A stretch of DNA of 64,000 nt from Lateolabrax maculatus (GCA_031216445.1 CM062200.1:4601501-4665500); one strand, 5' to 3'; shown: positions 37,601 through 50,525, counted from the first letter of the stretch. Notes: a model not told the origin generated them from the sequence alone. Made by a program: numbers and translations.

Positions 37601-40600
37601 CCCCGGTGCCATGGTACGTTTTTGTCTCATCTCAATCAATTTGTTGACACACGAACATCACTCTAACGGATAAAAGCTGTTTTTTGTACTAATTGTATGG
37701 ATCAGATGCAACCCTTTAAGTATTGTGTGATTCATAGATACAAAAAGGAGGGTATGTAAAAATTTGTTGTCTTTTTTTTAGGGTGCTCGTGGTCTTCCTG
37801 GCGAGAGAGGCCGCCCCGGACCTCCTGGCCCATCTGTAAGCCCTGCTAATCATGTCTAAAAGTTTAACTATTTTAAGTATTAGTAGCAGTAGCCAGTAAA
37901 AAAAATGCTAAATGTGACCATGGCATTAACTGTGCAGACACTTGTAAATAAACAATGTTTATAGCTGCTCATAATGTTCGATTTGAGGCAAATATCACTT
38001 TGATCTAATCTCCTCCTCCTCTGCAGGGTGCTCGTGGTAATGATGGCAACACTGGCCCTGCTGGACCCCCTGTAAGTATTATGTTTTACTAAGGTGTCTT
38101 AATTCATCTTGGAAATGTATGTGAGGTTATATCACCCATGTAAAACAGTGTGGTGACATCATCCCCCAATACTATATTGAAGGGTTGAGGCACTGCTCCG
38201 TAATTAGCATTCCATTCAATTTATGGATGTCTCCGTGGATGTCTGATAACATCGTGTGTTTATTCTTCAGGGATCTACTGGACCTGCTGGTCCTCCTGGA
38301 TTCCCCGGTGGTGCCGGCGCTAAGGTAAGTCGGCCAATACATTTTTCATATCCAATAAATTTGACCAAATAGGCTGTCCAGTTACAGCTTGCTGGGTTTA
38401 TTACCCTTAGATTAAGTGCAGGAACACCACTCTGCTTTCCTTTGAAATTGCAGCTATTACTTTGTCCATCAAATAGGGGGTTGCCCTTAACAGCCAGGGA
38501 CAACTTAGGAGGAACATGACACTATTTTAACTTATTAGCCCCTCACCTCTTTTGTAATCCACCTGACTAGCTGGAAAGCTTAGTAGAAAAACTGTGGAAA
38601 TTAACAGTCTGCAAGGATTAAGCCCTTTCAGCCCTTTAAAACTGGCCTAATACTGTATACCCCAGGTAAACACTGTAGCCACCAGATGGCATCAGTACAC
38701 CTCTAATGGCACCTTACCTCTTCACCCCCCCCTTGTCTGTTGCCATCAGTGACAGATATATCATAATACCTGTCACTCTCACTTATTATAAAGTCACACA
38801 CACCTGGGTTATTTTAAGGACCAAGGGGAAGTGAGAAACAGCAGCCGGTGATGTGACAGCTGTCAGAAACACAAACTGTTTGAAATGACTCTGGGTACGT
38901 GCAGTGAACCAATTTAAGATTAGTGTGGTGACTATTTTGTCTCTATTTACACTTTTTATTCATACTTAAACTCTACTTTACTTTATATTTAATACAAACA
39001 ATCTTTATTTTTGTTTTGTTTTTGAATCATTGAGACACTTTCGATATTCAAGCTGCAGATTTCTGAGACATTGTTGCTTCCCTTCACAGGGAGAGACTGG
39101 TCCTCAGGGAGGCCGTGGATCTGAGGGACCCCAGGGAGCCCGTGGTGAGCCTGGTAACCCAGGACCTGCTGGACCCGCTGGAGCTGCTGTGAGTAGATGC
39201 TGGACTTTTCTGTAGGCATTGTTTTACACACAGTCAAATCTTCTTCACATGGCAAGGAAAAATAGAAACGCTAAATGCAATCCAATGCTAAACACTCTTT
39301 TTATTTCCTTCCTCTTTCAACAGGGTGCCCCCGGCACTGATGGCGCCCCTGGTGCTAAGGGTGCTCCTGTAAGTATCATAGTCGTTGATCACGTTTATTC
39401 CACTTGGATCTTGCACATGAAGTGTTCTGACACCCTGACTCCATCCCACAGGGTGCTGCTGGTATTGCTGGTGCTCCTGGTTTCCCTGGCACCCGTGGTC
39501 CTGCTGGAGCTCAGGGAGCTGTTGGTGCTCCTGGCCCCAAGGGTAACAATGTGAGTAGACAATTGATTATGTGAATTTCAAATTTTGGTATCAGCACACA
39601 TTGTTCTTCAGGGTTATAGAGACCCAGGATCATGAGCCTAAATATAAAATTTGTGTGTTTCTGCCAACAGGGTGACCATGGTGCCCCTGGTCCTAAGGGA
39701 GAGCCTGGTGCCAAGGGAGAGCCTGTAAGTTTCAAAACACATAATAGACACATCTTGCCATTAAATTAACATTCTGTGTGAGTTTTGGAAATAAGTGTTA
39801 CTAACAACCTTGCTCCCTTTTTTCAGGGTCCCGCTGGAGTTCAGGGACTTGCTGGCCCCTCTGGTGAGGAAGGAAAGAGAGGACCTCGTGGAGAGCCCGG
39901 TGGTGCTGGAGCCCGTGGACCCCCTGGAGAGCGTGTAAGTTGCTTCCTCTCTCAATTTCAGTATTACAGTATTGTTGCCATTGAGGCAGGTGGATGATTG
40001 AAGCAGGAGAACAAACTGATGTTCCATATCCGTTTCCCACTCAAATAACCAAATTGTTCTCAGCATCACTCATGTTAGTGAAGCAACAATCAACTTATCT
40101 ATGTTCCTACAAAGCATTTTGCACATTTACAGTACGTTAAATTCCCAGGGGATTAACCCCTGCAGTTTTACTGATAAGGTTGGTGTGTCTGTTTTTCCAT
40201 TAGGGTGGCCCTGGTGCTCGTGGTTTCCCTGGTAGTGATGGAGCTGCTGGTGGCAAGGTGAGTTAGTGAATCCTCCCAATGAGTCCTCAGCCAGGTCAAG
40301 AAAAAAATTGTCACTGTCAGACTGGAGATTTCTCATGACTACTCTTCACTTGTATGACAGGGAGCCCCCGGTGAGCGTGGTGCCCCTGGCCCAGCGGGAC
40401 CTCAGGGAGCCACTGGTGAGTCTGGAAGCTCTGGTGCTCCTGGTGCACCCGGATCCAAGGTGAGTTCTGCAACAAATTTCTTCAGGTGCAACATTTCTGT
40501 ATTTATGAAGCACCACAGAAGTTCTCTTTAAGCTTATAGCTAATCATATAACACTGTGGAATACACTCAATATATGACTTCTGTCTGTTGTTTGACTTCA

Positions 40601-43600
40601 TACTCACTGAGTCTATGTTCCCTCCATAGGGTATGACTGGTAGCCCTGGTAGCCCCGGCCCTGATGGCAAAACCGGACCTGCTGTAAGTTGATAGTGATG
40701 ACTTAATAGTTGAACAGGTTTTTAATACATAGAAGAAAAGACTACAGCTGTAAACAATCATTTAATCATGATAAAAGAGTCTTTCTTCAGTGTTTTCCTG
40801 TTCTCTGATGATCTTTAGGGTGTCCCTGGACAAGATGGACGCCCCGGACCTCCTGGACCCGCTGGATCCAGAGGACAGCCTGGAGTTATGGGATTCCCCG
40901 GACCCAAGGGAGCCGCTGTGAGTTAACTGCCCCATTCATTTTGTTTTGAAACACAAAATCACTCAAATATGAGATCATCTACTTTAGTGTTCAGATTATG
41001 TTTTTTAACCCATAAAAGTCAAATATAATAGGAATACCGATGAAAAATCCCTGATACAGCAGATTTAAGTGTGGACTGTTCTTTTTAACAGGGTGAGTCT
41101 GGTAAGCCTGGTGAGAGAGGACCCGCTGGTGCTGGTGGCCCACTTGTAAGTACTTTTACTTTTATTTTTTAAACTATACAGATCAAACTCTACCAGTGTT
41201 TTCTATCAAAATATGCAAAAACAGCCTAAAAACGGTTGATCATTGGTTCGGGTAATGTTTTTCTTCACAGGGTGCTCCTGGCAAAGATGGTGACGTTGGT
41301 GCTCCTGGACCTTCTGGCCCTGCTGTATGTATCTCATCTGCCTTATTTACAGTAACCAACATAACATGACTGACATTGCCATTATTGGTTGCAATGTTTC
41401 TCATCATTTGGTTGGCTTCTTTCTGTTCAGGGACCTGCTGGAGAGAAGGGAGAGCAGGGACCTGCTGGTCCTCCTGGATTCCAGGTAGGGTTTGAGTGTG
41501 TCTCAGCAGCCTGATTTCTGTCTTTTATTTTGTTGATATATTTCTGAGCTCTGTCACAATTCCACTTGTTAACCCAAAATGATCTACCTTTCTGCCATGT
41601 GCAGGGTCTTCCTGGACCCCAAGGTGCTACCGGTGAGACTGGCAAGCCTGGTGAGCAGGTAAGAGTCACGGGGAATTGTGAATTGTTTTGTTTTGTATCT
41701 AAACTTGTTTCTTGCACGTGCATTTCATTTAGTGGATGATTGAGTCGCTGTTCAGACATACTTACCGCACACACATAGTCAGATAAAAAGCACATGAAAT
41801 CTTGTACTTTCATGAGTATTTTGCAGTTTCAAAGTTTCAATGTCATGTACACCTGTCATTTTTTCGATTTCTCATGACATATAGTTTCATTGCGCATCAC
41901 AGTTGACACAAGTCTCCATGACAAACTTCTCCCCTCTTTGCTTTCACTCAGGGTGCTCCCGGTGAGGTTGGACCCAGCGGCCCATCTGGACCTAGAGTGA
42001 GTATTTGCTGCAGAAACAAAGCATTTGTCCTCTTCCATGGTAAACATTGTTCCTCTGGTCTTTAGCTTAAATGGGTTGTGACCGATGTGTCCCTTCTCTC
42101 CTTTAGGGCGATAGAGGTTTCCCTGGTGAGCGTGGTGCCCCCGGCGTTGCTGGCCCTACTGGACCCCGTGGTGCTCCTGGCCCCGCTGGTAACGATGGAG
42201 CTAAGGTAGGTTAGAAAAACTCTTAAAGGTGGAAAAGTTCTCAAACATCGATCTTGCAGTTAAGGTGGCTATTTGTTGAATAGTTAATCTCAATTCTACT
42301 ACTCCAGTGTTTGGAATGACAAAGAAATAAACATAATTTACCAAGCAATTCCCCGACATAAACACATACTATTCACAAAGATTTTTAAGGTGTTAAGATA
42401 CATTACAATGTTAATTATCAGCAAGAGCAAAAGTATAAACATGCAAATAATTATTTATCCAGGAACACATAAAACAGTCCTTTCATACAAAAACTTTACC
42501 ACATTTCTTGAAAACACCCACTGTAACAATACACAATAAATGGATTAATCACTGTTTAAATTATCTAGCATGATAATACTGTACAAGCATGCCATGTGAT
42601 CCCTTCCCTCACACTCCATACATCTGCTGTATCACAACCTTATTCCAGGATTTTAAGCCAGTGGATACTAACTATTGGTTCCATCTAAACGTGGTTACCT
42701 TTAAGATGTTAAACACTTCTCCTCTTCATTACCACACACCTTTATAGCTGAGATGTAGTATAGCACTGTAGACAAATGTATCAATTGACAAGCGAATGGA
42801 CGACAAATCAGCTGTTAATGGCGATGCCATGCAGACATTGAGGCAAACAAGAAGCTGCTGCAGAACAGTAACTTTCTTGAAACTTAAGCTATTAATTATA
42901 GAGTTTAATAAGGTGGTTGTTGTTAACATTGTTGTCCGCCATGTATTGCACATTTCAGTGGATTGTTTACTTGCAGCTCATTGAATGTTATCAGTTGATA
43001 ATAATGTGTGTATGTCTTTGTGTGTGTGCAGGGAGAGCCTGGTGCTGCCGGTGCCCCCGGTGGTCAGGGAGCCCCCGGTATGCAGGGAATGCCCGGTGAG
43101 CGTGGAGCTGCTGGTCTGCCCGGTGCCAAGGGAGAGAGAGTGAGTATCAAACCAGTCCAGTTTTACCTCTTTCAAAACTGTACACTCAAATTCAATTTTG
43201 CTTTTGGGTTATTATAGGTAAACAGATGGCACACTGCTTTTTTTAAACATACCAGCAAGAATCAAACTTACCTTAAATGTTCAAAGTTTTTGAGACAGGA
43301 AGGGAAACCACAGCAGGTGAGGCAAATATGAGGATTATTGAGGAAACAAAACAAAACAAATGTCAGAGGTTATTAATTCAAGTAAGATTGGCAGAGTCAA
43401 GGTGTTTAATTTCCCTGACAATTATCCACAAGTTGTTCATAAGAGGAAGAAAGTTACTTTCAGTTTTCCTAAATGATCAGCCAAATATAAAGTAGTAACA
43501 TATTTGGGTTCTTGTAACTAAGTAAGAATGGGTAAACTGTCTTAATATTATCAAAAAATAATAAATGGATAAACTCTCTCTTTTCAGGGTGACGGTGGAG

Positions 43601-46600
43601 CCAAGGGAGGTGATGGTGCCCCTGGCAAAGATGGCGTTCGTGGCCTGACTGGTCCTATTGGAGTCCCTGGACCTCCTGGTGCTCAGGGTGAGAAGGTGAG
43701 ACTAGACACAATGTTGGTTTTTACCCACAAATATCAGCAATTGGGATCTTTGCTGAATTTTCTCCTATTCTATTATCATTCTTTATATATATTATATACA
43801 TACATTATATATATTTATTAAGATATGTTAGAAATGTTCCTTTACTTGGTCATTTTTTTTCCTGTTGACTTTTTCAAGAATTCAGTTTTGTTCTATTTGT
43901 AATGACTTTGATGTCTGGATTTAACTTTTTTTTGGTACAATCTAGACCCTATGAAAAATAATGAAATAAATGGTTAGGATGACCCAGCAACTTGTCTGCT
44001 GACCTCATGTCCTTCTCCTTCACCTCTGGTTTTAGGGTGAGGGTGGCGCCGTTGGAGTTTCTGGACCCTCCGGTCCTCGTGGTGCCCCTGTAAGTTCTTG
44101 TCCAAACACACACCTGATTGAGGACTTGAAATCAAACAGAAGCTATACAATCATGACTGAATGACCCTAAAAACGTTCTCGTTCTTACTGTAACAGGGTG
44201 AGCGTGGAGAGACTGGACCTTCTGGACCTGCTGGATTTGCTGGACCTCCTGTAAGATTCTCACACATTAGATTTTATACCAAAGCTGATACATTTCTAAA
44301 GATTTAGATGCTTTCAATTGTGTTACAATACAGCACAATTTTAGATTAAAGCTGGCACAAGAAAGTGTGTGTTGAACTGTTCCTTCTCTTGCCCTCCAAC
44401 CTCAGGGTGCTGATGGTCAGCCTGGTGCCAAGGGAGAGTCTGGTGACTCTGGACCCAAGGGAGATGCTGGTCCTCCTGGACCCCCTGGACCCGTTGGAGG
44501 TTCTGGTCCTCAGGTGAGCCCACATGTCACATAAATAACCACTGATACATACTGTAGAGCAATCATGGAAAACACTCAGCAAGTCACAGCATGCCAATGT
44601 CTTTACTTTTCCAACTATGAACGTGTTGAGTGTTCAGTCTTCTGATTTCATTATTGATGCCAGATAGAGTTAAATATTTATTTTATTAACTTTAAATTAT
44701 TATTAAATTATAAAAAAAAAAATTCTAAATTGTGCATGATAATTTTTAGATTGTGCTTGTTTTTCATTTACAAATGTTTTTTGGCAACAGGGACTTGCTG
44801 GTCCTCCTGGACCCAAAGGTGCTCGTGGTGGTGCTGGACCTCCTGTAAGTATCCCATCAACATGTGAGATTTTGTAGAATTAAATGACAATTAGGTGACA
44901 ATGATGGTTGAATCAGTGATGCTGTTTTAAGTTGCATGTGTCATCTCTGTTGTGTCTTTGTGTGTGTGTGTGTAGGGTGCTACTGGTTTCCCTGGACCTG
45001 CTGGAAGAGTTGGACCCCCTGGCCCTGCTGTAAGTTTCACCTAGTCCACATAACCAGCTGTAATAAAACAATCTTGTCTTTAGTTTGTTTGTATATTATC
45101 ATCATGTCCTCCAGCAGAGTTGTATTCAATAACTTGAATCCTCTGCACCTCTTCAGGGAGCTGGAGGAGCCCCTGGACCTGCCGGACCCGTTGGCAAAGA
45201 TGGAGCGAGGGGAGCACGCGGTGAGACTGGTCCTGCTGGTCGCCCTGGTGAGGCTGGTGCTAGTGGTGCTCCTGGACCCGCTGGAGAGAAAGGATCTAGT
45301 GGCCCTGATGGTGCCCCTGTGAGTGCTCGCTTTAATTCTGCCACAAAAGTTCTGTCAAGGTTTTAAGATGTCTAAAATGTACACCAGTGATCTGTTTTCA
45401 GTTATGTGCCTGCTAACTGGCCACTGTGTCATTCTGCGCAGGGCACCAGTGGTCTCCCCGGACCCCCAGGTATTGTTGGACAGCGTGGAGGCGTAGGTTT
45501 CCCTGGACAGCGTGGAGAGCGTGGTTTCCCTGGTCTGCCTGGACAACCTGTGAGTATTCACCACGACCACAGTGCACTCTGCTAAACAGGCTAAATTCCA
45601 AGTACACATAGAGTATTGGTTGGATTTTCAAATAGAACAATTTTTAGTGTTTCCTAATCATAAGGACAAGACAGTATCGCCTGAAGGTAGGCACGAAAGA
45701 AAGAACGAACTTCAACACAAAATCTGTTTCTCGTGATTTTGTATTTCACACTAGAGGACAGGGTTAGTGTTTCCAAAGCTCTCCTCAAAATTTCTGCCTG
45801 CATGCAGAGAACTGACACGTCTTGTTTTTTCTTCAGGGTGAGCCTGGAAAGCAGGGACCTGTTGGACTTGTTGGTGAGCGTGGACCCCCCGGACCTGCTG
45901 GACCCCCTGGACTGTCTGGTGCTACTGGAGAGGCTGGTCGTGAGGTATGAGGCCTCAATTGACTGTTTACTCACTCTGGTCTCACGCACTGCAAATTCAG
46001 CATTCATTGGTTAACGATGCACATGTGTGGAGCTAACTATCAAACATTATGATGACTGACCACCCTCGCTGCTCTTCCACAGGGATCTCCTGGTCATGAT
46101 GGTGCCCCTGGTCGCGACGGAGCTTCTGGCCCCAAGGTAACCCTTCTCCTCTGGGTTAATCCCCATCATGCTCAAGCCTCAAATAATGAATACCAAACCT
46201 GTTGCTATGTTTTGTTGGGCCCTTTAGTCCAGCTTAGTTTCCCAATAGAAACACTGTCTCACTGGAGATTTGCTCCTATAGGGAGATCGTGGTGAGTCTG
46301 GTATGGCTGGACCCCCTGGACCCCCTGGTGCTCCTGGAGCCCCTGGAGCTGTTGGTCCCTCTGGCAAGACTGGTGACCGTGGAGAGGCTGTAAGCTCCCT
46401 TCCTGCTTATCTTGATCCTGTTGAAAAAATTAACTAAATCTAGTAATGTAGATAACTTTAGATTTAATTGTGATCTGATTTTCACACCCTCTCTTTCTTT
46501 TAGGGTCCCGCTGGTTCTGCCGGCCCTGCTGGCCCTGCTGGTGTCCGTGGTCCTGCTGTACGTTCATCATAACATCCCATTCCTTTAATAACATTCATAA

Positions 46601-48635
46601 ACATAATGCCTTTTGAGAAATTGCTCTAGTATCTTGTTGACCGATGATGGTGTGAACCTGAGATGGCATGTTGACCTCCTGTTGCTTTCGTTCAGGGCCC
46701 CGCTGGTGCAAAGGGAGATAGAGGAGAGGCTGGTGAGGCTGGAGATAGAGGCCACAAGGGACACAGAGGATTCACTGGCATGCAGGGTCTGCCCGGACCT
46801 GCTGTAAGTAACTGTTTCAAAGCAGTAGAAGAGCAAGCAAAACTTTGTAGACTGCTGCATCAATCGTAATCTGAATTTTTCAAAACATTTTTAAACATTC
46901 TTTCTTAAATGCATAATGTGTAATATGTGATATTCACATCTTCTCTTCCCTCTAGGGATCACATGGAGAGAGAGGACCCGCCGGCGCCTCTGGACCTGCT
47001 GGACCTAGAGTAAGTACATCTGTTTTACAAGCAGTTAACTACACAAAAAATTAATTCACTACCAATCTGGTACTTGGACAGTCTGTCCTTAGTCTTCTGG
47101 AGCATTTGTCATTAACCCATTACTTATCGACACATTGACCAGTTTTACACATGCACATGATGTGCTGAACTGTTATGAAGTGATGTTTTCTCTCATTAAG
47201 TGATAATGTGGCTTTTGCTTCATAGGGACCTTCTGGATCTAATGGCTCCCCTGGTAAGGATGGCATGAACGGTCTGCCTGGACCCATTGGACCCCCTGGA
47301 CCTCGCGGTCGCAATGGAGAGATGGGTCCCTCTGTAAGTTGCCCTACGATCTTTGTTTAAACCATATACTTGTACATTCAGACACTTGAATGTGTCTGCA
47401 GTTTGTGAACTCCCTGTGTTTCCAAACAGGGTCCTCCCGGACCTCCTGGACCTGCTGGACCCCCTGGACCTCCCGGCAGTGCATATGACTTCACAATGCC
47501 TAGTCAAGAGAAGGCCCCCGATCCCTTCCGTGGCGGCCACTACCGCGCTGACGGTCCCAACGTGATTCGCGATCGCGACATGGAGGTCGACACCACCCTC
47601 AAGACCCTGACTCAGAAGGTCGAGAAGATCCGCAGCCCCGACGGTACCCAGAAGAGCCCTGCCCGCATGTGCCGTGACCTGAGGATGTGCCACCCTGAGT
47701 GGAAGAGCGGTGAGTGCAGATTAGAGCCCCGGTGTCACTTGTAGATAAAGTTTACGATAAGGATGAGCTCAGATTCAAACTGTTTTATGTTCCTCTGTTA
47801 CAGGCATGTACTGGGTTGATCCCAACCAGGGATCTCCTCTGGATTCCATCAAGGTCCACTGCAACATGGAGACTGGCGAGACTTGCATCTCCCCCAGCGA
47901 TTCCAGCGTACCCATGAAGAACTGGTACCTCAGCAAGAACATCAGAGAGAAGAAGCACGTCTGGTTCAGTGAGTCCATGACCGGTGGATTCCAGGTAAGA
48001 AGTCAAGAAAAAAAAGTTTCCTGCACTAACTAAAATCATCCTCTTGAACCTCATGAACATAATTGACAGTAAAACCCATGCACCCTTCTCCTCCCTCCAC
48101 CATGCAGTTCCAGTATGGCAGCGATGGAGCTGATCCCGAGGACGTCAGCATCCAGATGACCTTCATGCGCCTGATGTCCAACCAGGCCTCTCAGAACATC
48201 ACATACCACTGCAAGAACAGCATTGCCTACATGGACTCCGCCACCGGCAACCTGAAGAAGGCCCTGCTTCTCCAGGGCTCCAACGACGTCGAGATCAGAG
48301 CCGAGGGCAACAGCCGCTTCACATACAGCGTCAGCGAGGATGGCTGCACGGTGAGTTCTCTCTCTGTTTGCACGTGAAAATCGTCCTTTAGAGGGGCAAG
48401 ATTTGATCCTTGCAACACTTGTGCACAGGTAAATGACTCTCTCTCGAGCATTTTCTGACTTTTTTATATTTTGTGTTCATTTCCACAGTCACACACTGGC
48501 ACATGGGGCAAGACAGTCATTGACTACAAGACATCAAAAACATCCCGCCTGCCCATCATTGACATTGCTCCTATGGATGTTGGTGCACCTGATCAGGAGT
48601 TTGGCGTCGAAGTTGGCCCCGTTTGCTTCTTGTAA
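31644..48635 (+). CDS. col1a1: Procollagen type I alpha-1 chain, complete
   Basis: Encodes a fibrillar procollagen chain of bone, skin and tendon matrix. Fifty-one exons join in frame to 1447 residues. They run from exon 1 (31644-31725) and exon 2 (33323-33517), through short exons 3-6, 41 Gly-X-Y exons of 45, 54, 99, 108 or 162 bp (35937-47333), to exons 48-51 (47430-47709, 47804-47994, 48108-48350, 48489-48635). Residues: signal peptide about 1-22; VWC domain with ten cysteines about 33-91; minor helix; P146/Q147 N-proteinase site; N-telopeptide with Lys155; uninterrupted helix 163-1176 (1014 residues); C-telopeptide with Lys1188; A1200/D1201 BMP1 site; C-propeptide 1201-1447 ending CFL. 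Both helical cross-link sites (KGHRG), a GFPGER integrin motif and the collagenase-site GIVGQRG are present. Oddity: serine at 1264 replaces the third C-propeptide cysteine. Which teleost duplicate (a or b) is uncertain. Confidence 0.97.
31726..33322 (+). other. col1a1: col1a1 intron 1
   Basis: A 1.6-kb intron with GTAAGT donor and CAG acceptor, the longest in the gene. It contains an 18-A run (about 32185-32203) and an inverted pair of CACCTG E-boxes at 33181-33194. First introns of type I collagen genes are known to hold regulatory sequence, but no specific enhancer is evident beyond those boxes. Confidence 0.8.
33323..33517 (+). other. col1a1: col1a1 exon 2: von Willebrand C domain of N-propeptide
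   Basis: It codes for a cysteine-rich module with the order C-x(18)-C-x2-C-x-C, then CDEVIC and ECCPIC, ten cysteines in all. It is one complete VWC domain and is nearly identical in pattern to vertebrate alpha-1(I). Exon phase is 1-1, so it could be skipped without shifting the frame, as in the alternatively spliced homologous exon of COL2A1, but nothing here shows that it is. Confidence 0.9.
35712..35780 (+). other. col1a1: col1a1 exon 6: N-proteinase site and N-telopeptide
   Basis: It encodes [20 protein letters not shown] followed by GPM, the start of the main helix. The P-Q bond fits the ADAMTS2/3/14 cleavage site. Lysine is the ninth telopeptide residue, the same place as the cross-linking lysine of human alpha-1(I). 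The residues before it (YVDHSK) differ from the usual YGYDEK-like motif. Confidence 0.85.
47430..48635 (+). other. col1a1: col1a1 exons 48-51: C-telopeptide and C-propeptide (fibrillar collagen NC1)
   Basis: The C-propeptide selects and registers the three chains in the ER. It has cysteines at 1241, 1247, 1273 and 1281 plus the YHC, DGC and VGPVC cysteines, seven in all. Calcium-ligand positions D1259, N1261, Q1262 and D1267 and the glycan site NIT (in [11 protein letters not shown]) are kept. Position 1264 is serine (codon TCT at 47839-47841), where vertebrate alpha-1(I) normally has cysteine 3. Exon lengths 191, 243 and 147 equal those I know for the human gene. Confidence 0.9.
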
Positions 48636-49021
48636 AAATGAAAGAAATATGGACATGACATTGTTGTTTTTTTTCTAGCAGTCATCTCTAAATCCTTTTT
48701 CTATGCATTCAAAACTCATTCGGCTGCCATTGGTCCACATGCTTAAAACCACTCTACTGAAGACGGTGTTTATGCTTTTTCAATCGTGAGAAGTTTTTTG
48801 GGACTGCTACAACCAAAACCAACCACACGGACACTTTAAAAGAATCTTTTGTTTCCACTGGCAACAAGAAAATAATATATACTTGTGTAAAATTTCCCCC
48901 TGGAGATTGAGAAAAAAAAAGATGCACACACGCAATGAAACACAGGTGACTTTTGCCATTTTTTACCACTGCGGAAAGGACATTGAAAACAACCATGATA
49001 TGTACCATTTTTCTGGTGTTA

Positions 49022-49027
49022 AATAAA
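49022..49027 (+). terminator. col1a1: Proximal col1a1 polyadenylation signal
   Basis: AATAAA about 390 bp after the stop codon, followed by a GT/T-rich stretch (GTGTCTTCTTGTTGT). It would give the shorter transcript. Confidence 0.65.
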
Positions 49028-49769
49028 TTGTAAAAAGTGTGAAGTGTCTTCTTGTTGTAAATTCCTGAGAAAAAAACAGAAAAACACCTGAATGTTGCTA
49101 AGACAAAGAAAAGACCAGCAAAAGAGCGAGACAAAGAAGCTCACCTTCATTGCAATATGTAGATGGCTACCTCATAACAAGAAGTCACCCCTAGTTTTTT
49201 CTTAAATGAAAAGGGTATATTTTACACGAGTCTATTCTGGGGAAATCAAAAACATTCAAAGGTGCTATTACCATTTCGATGAGATCTAGTTTTTGGTGTT
49301 TGATGGTGAAACTCTCACTGTCATACTGTAATTTTTGCCACTAACGCCTCCAGATCCTTTGGTGCTACTAAATTGACTCATTGTCTTGTTGTCTATGCAG
49401 TGCAGTTGTTTTCTTCTCAAGTGTTGGTTTGATAAAAGAGGTCCTCAGAAAAGGTGATCACTGCAGATGTAATGCATGCAATCATGTCTTGTAGAAAAAA
49501 GCAAGTGACTCTGGTTCAATATCATTTCCCTGCCCATGTGTTCAGTGTTGATCCCTCTGTCTGTTTGCCCCTGTGGAAAACTCCTCTTCACTAAAAAACA
49601 GCACACATTTCCCACCCTGTTGTTTATGTTGTTTGTTGATGTCTTTCGCGAAGGGTTTCTTAAAAAAGAATTTGAAGCAGACCCACTTTCATGGTTTAAA
49701 AGAGAGATTCTGTACTTATTTTGTACATGTATAATAAATTGAGATGTTTTTAATTATTTTGGGTGCTGA

Positions 49770-49775
49770 AATAAA
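49770..49775 (+). terminator. col1a1: Distal col1a1 polyadenylation signal
   Basis: AATAAA with another copy 37 bp upstream (49733-49738), followed by a TG-rich region. It would give the longer transcript. Confidence 0.6.
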
Positions 49776-49799
49776 GCATGTGAAGTGGTCTACTCAGTG

Positions 49800-50525
49800 G
49801 CGGAGTTTTCACTGTCCTGTTTTGCAGCTGTTGTGAAACTGAAATTAGGTGTTACAATTTGGAAAATAGTCCATTTACTGAAGCTGCATTTCAGATTTTC
49901 AGCGACCGCAGGAGGCCATGAAAGTTCAAACTTCATTCAAGTTAAAATAGGTTCAGAAATCAACTGTTCCACAACAGTTGCACTGAGTACATTTCTACGA
50001 AGCAGCAGTGAAAACAAGGCCAATATCCAATAATCCAACCTGGCTCTTCTTCATCGATACACACACGTGCCTATAATTTCCTCAAGAAATCTGAGCTAAA
50101 ACAGCCGAAAGCAAAACCCAAATGTTGATCAGACATGCAGCACTTACAGCTTTTGTGTTACTTGTCCATTATCACTTAGACATTTGGAGATTTTGCATGA
50201 GAATGAAGTTTGTCCTCAGACTAAACTGTTAACAGGAAAGAGGTGCGTGTGTGTCAGACCCAAAAACTCCCAGATCAAATGAAGATACACCAGCGACCCC
50301 TTCTGGACTTCTAGTGCAACAACAGCTGCTTTAAAGATAATTTCAACACTGAATCAAAAAAACTGAAATGTTCAGGTTTCACACTGGTGACTTCTGGATA
50401 CTCATCATGGTATCTTTCGACCGTACCTTTCGTTGTGCTCTTTAAACCAAGAGATGGACTACATGTGGTACCTGCATTGAGAAACCTTTGACATCTTAGG
50501 CTTTGCTAATGACACAACAATGAAG
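49800..50525. other. Spacer between convergent col1a1 and sgca genes
   Basis: About 0.7 kb of unique AT-rich sequence between the two inferred transcript ends. No exon, RNA gene or repeat recognised. Confidence 0.6.

Larger units (their letters stand above)
48636..49795 (+). other. col1a1: col1a1 3' UTR
   Basis: Non-coding, T/A-rich sequence after the TAA at 48633-48635. Polyadenylation hexamers occur in two groups, at 49022-49027 and at 49733-49738 and 49770-49775, predicting 3' UTRs of about 0.4 and 1.15 kb. Confidence 0.75.

Noticed and set aside
47220..47693. 157-codon minus-strand frame within col1a1
   Set aside because: It is the antisense of Gly-X-Y and C-propeptide exons and reads across intron borders.
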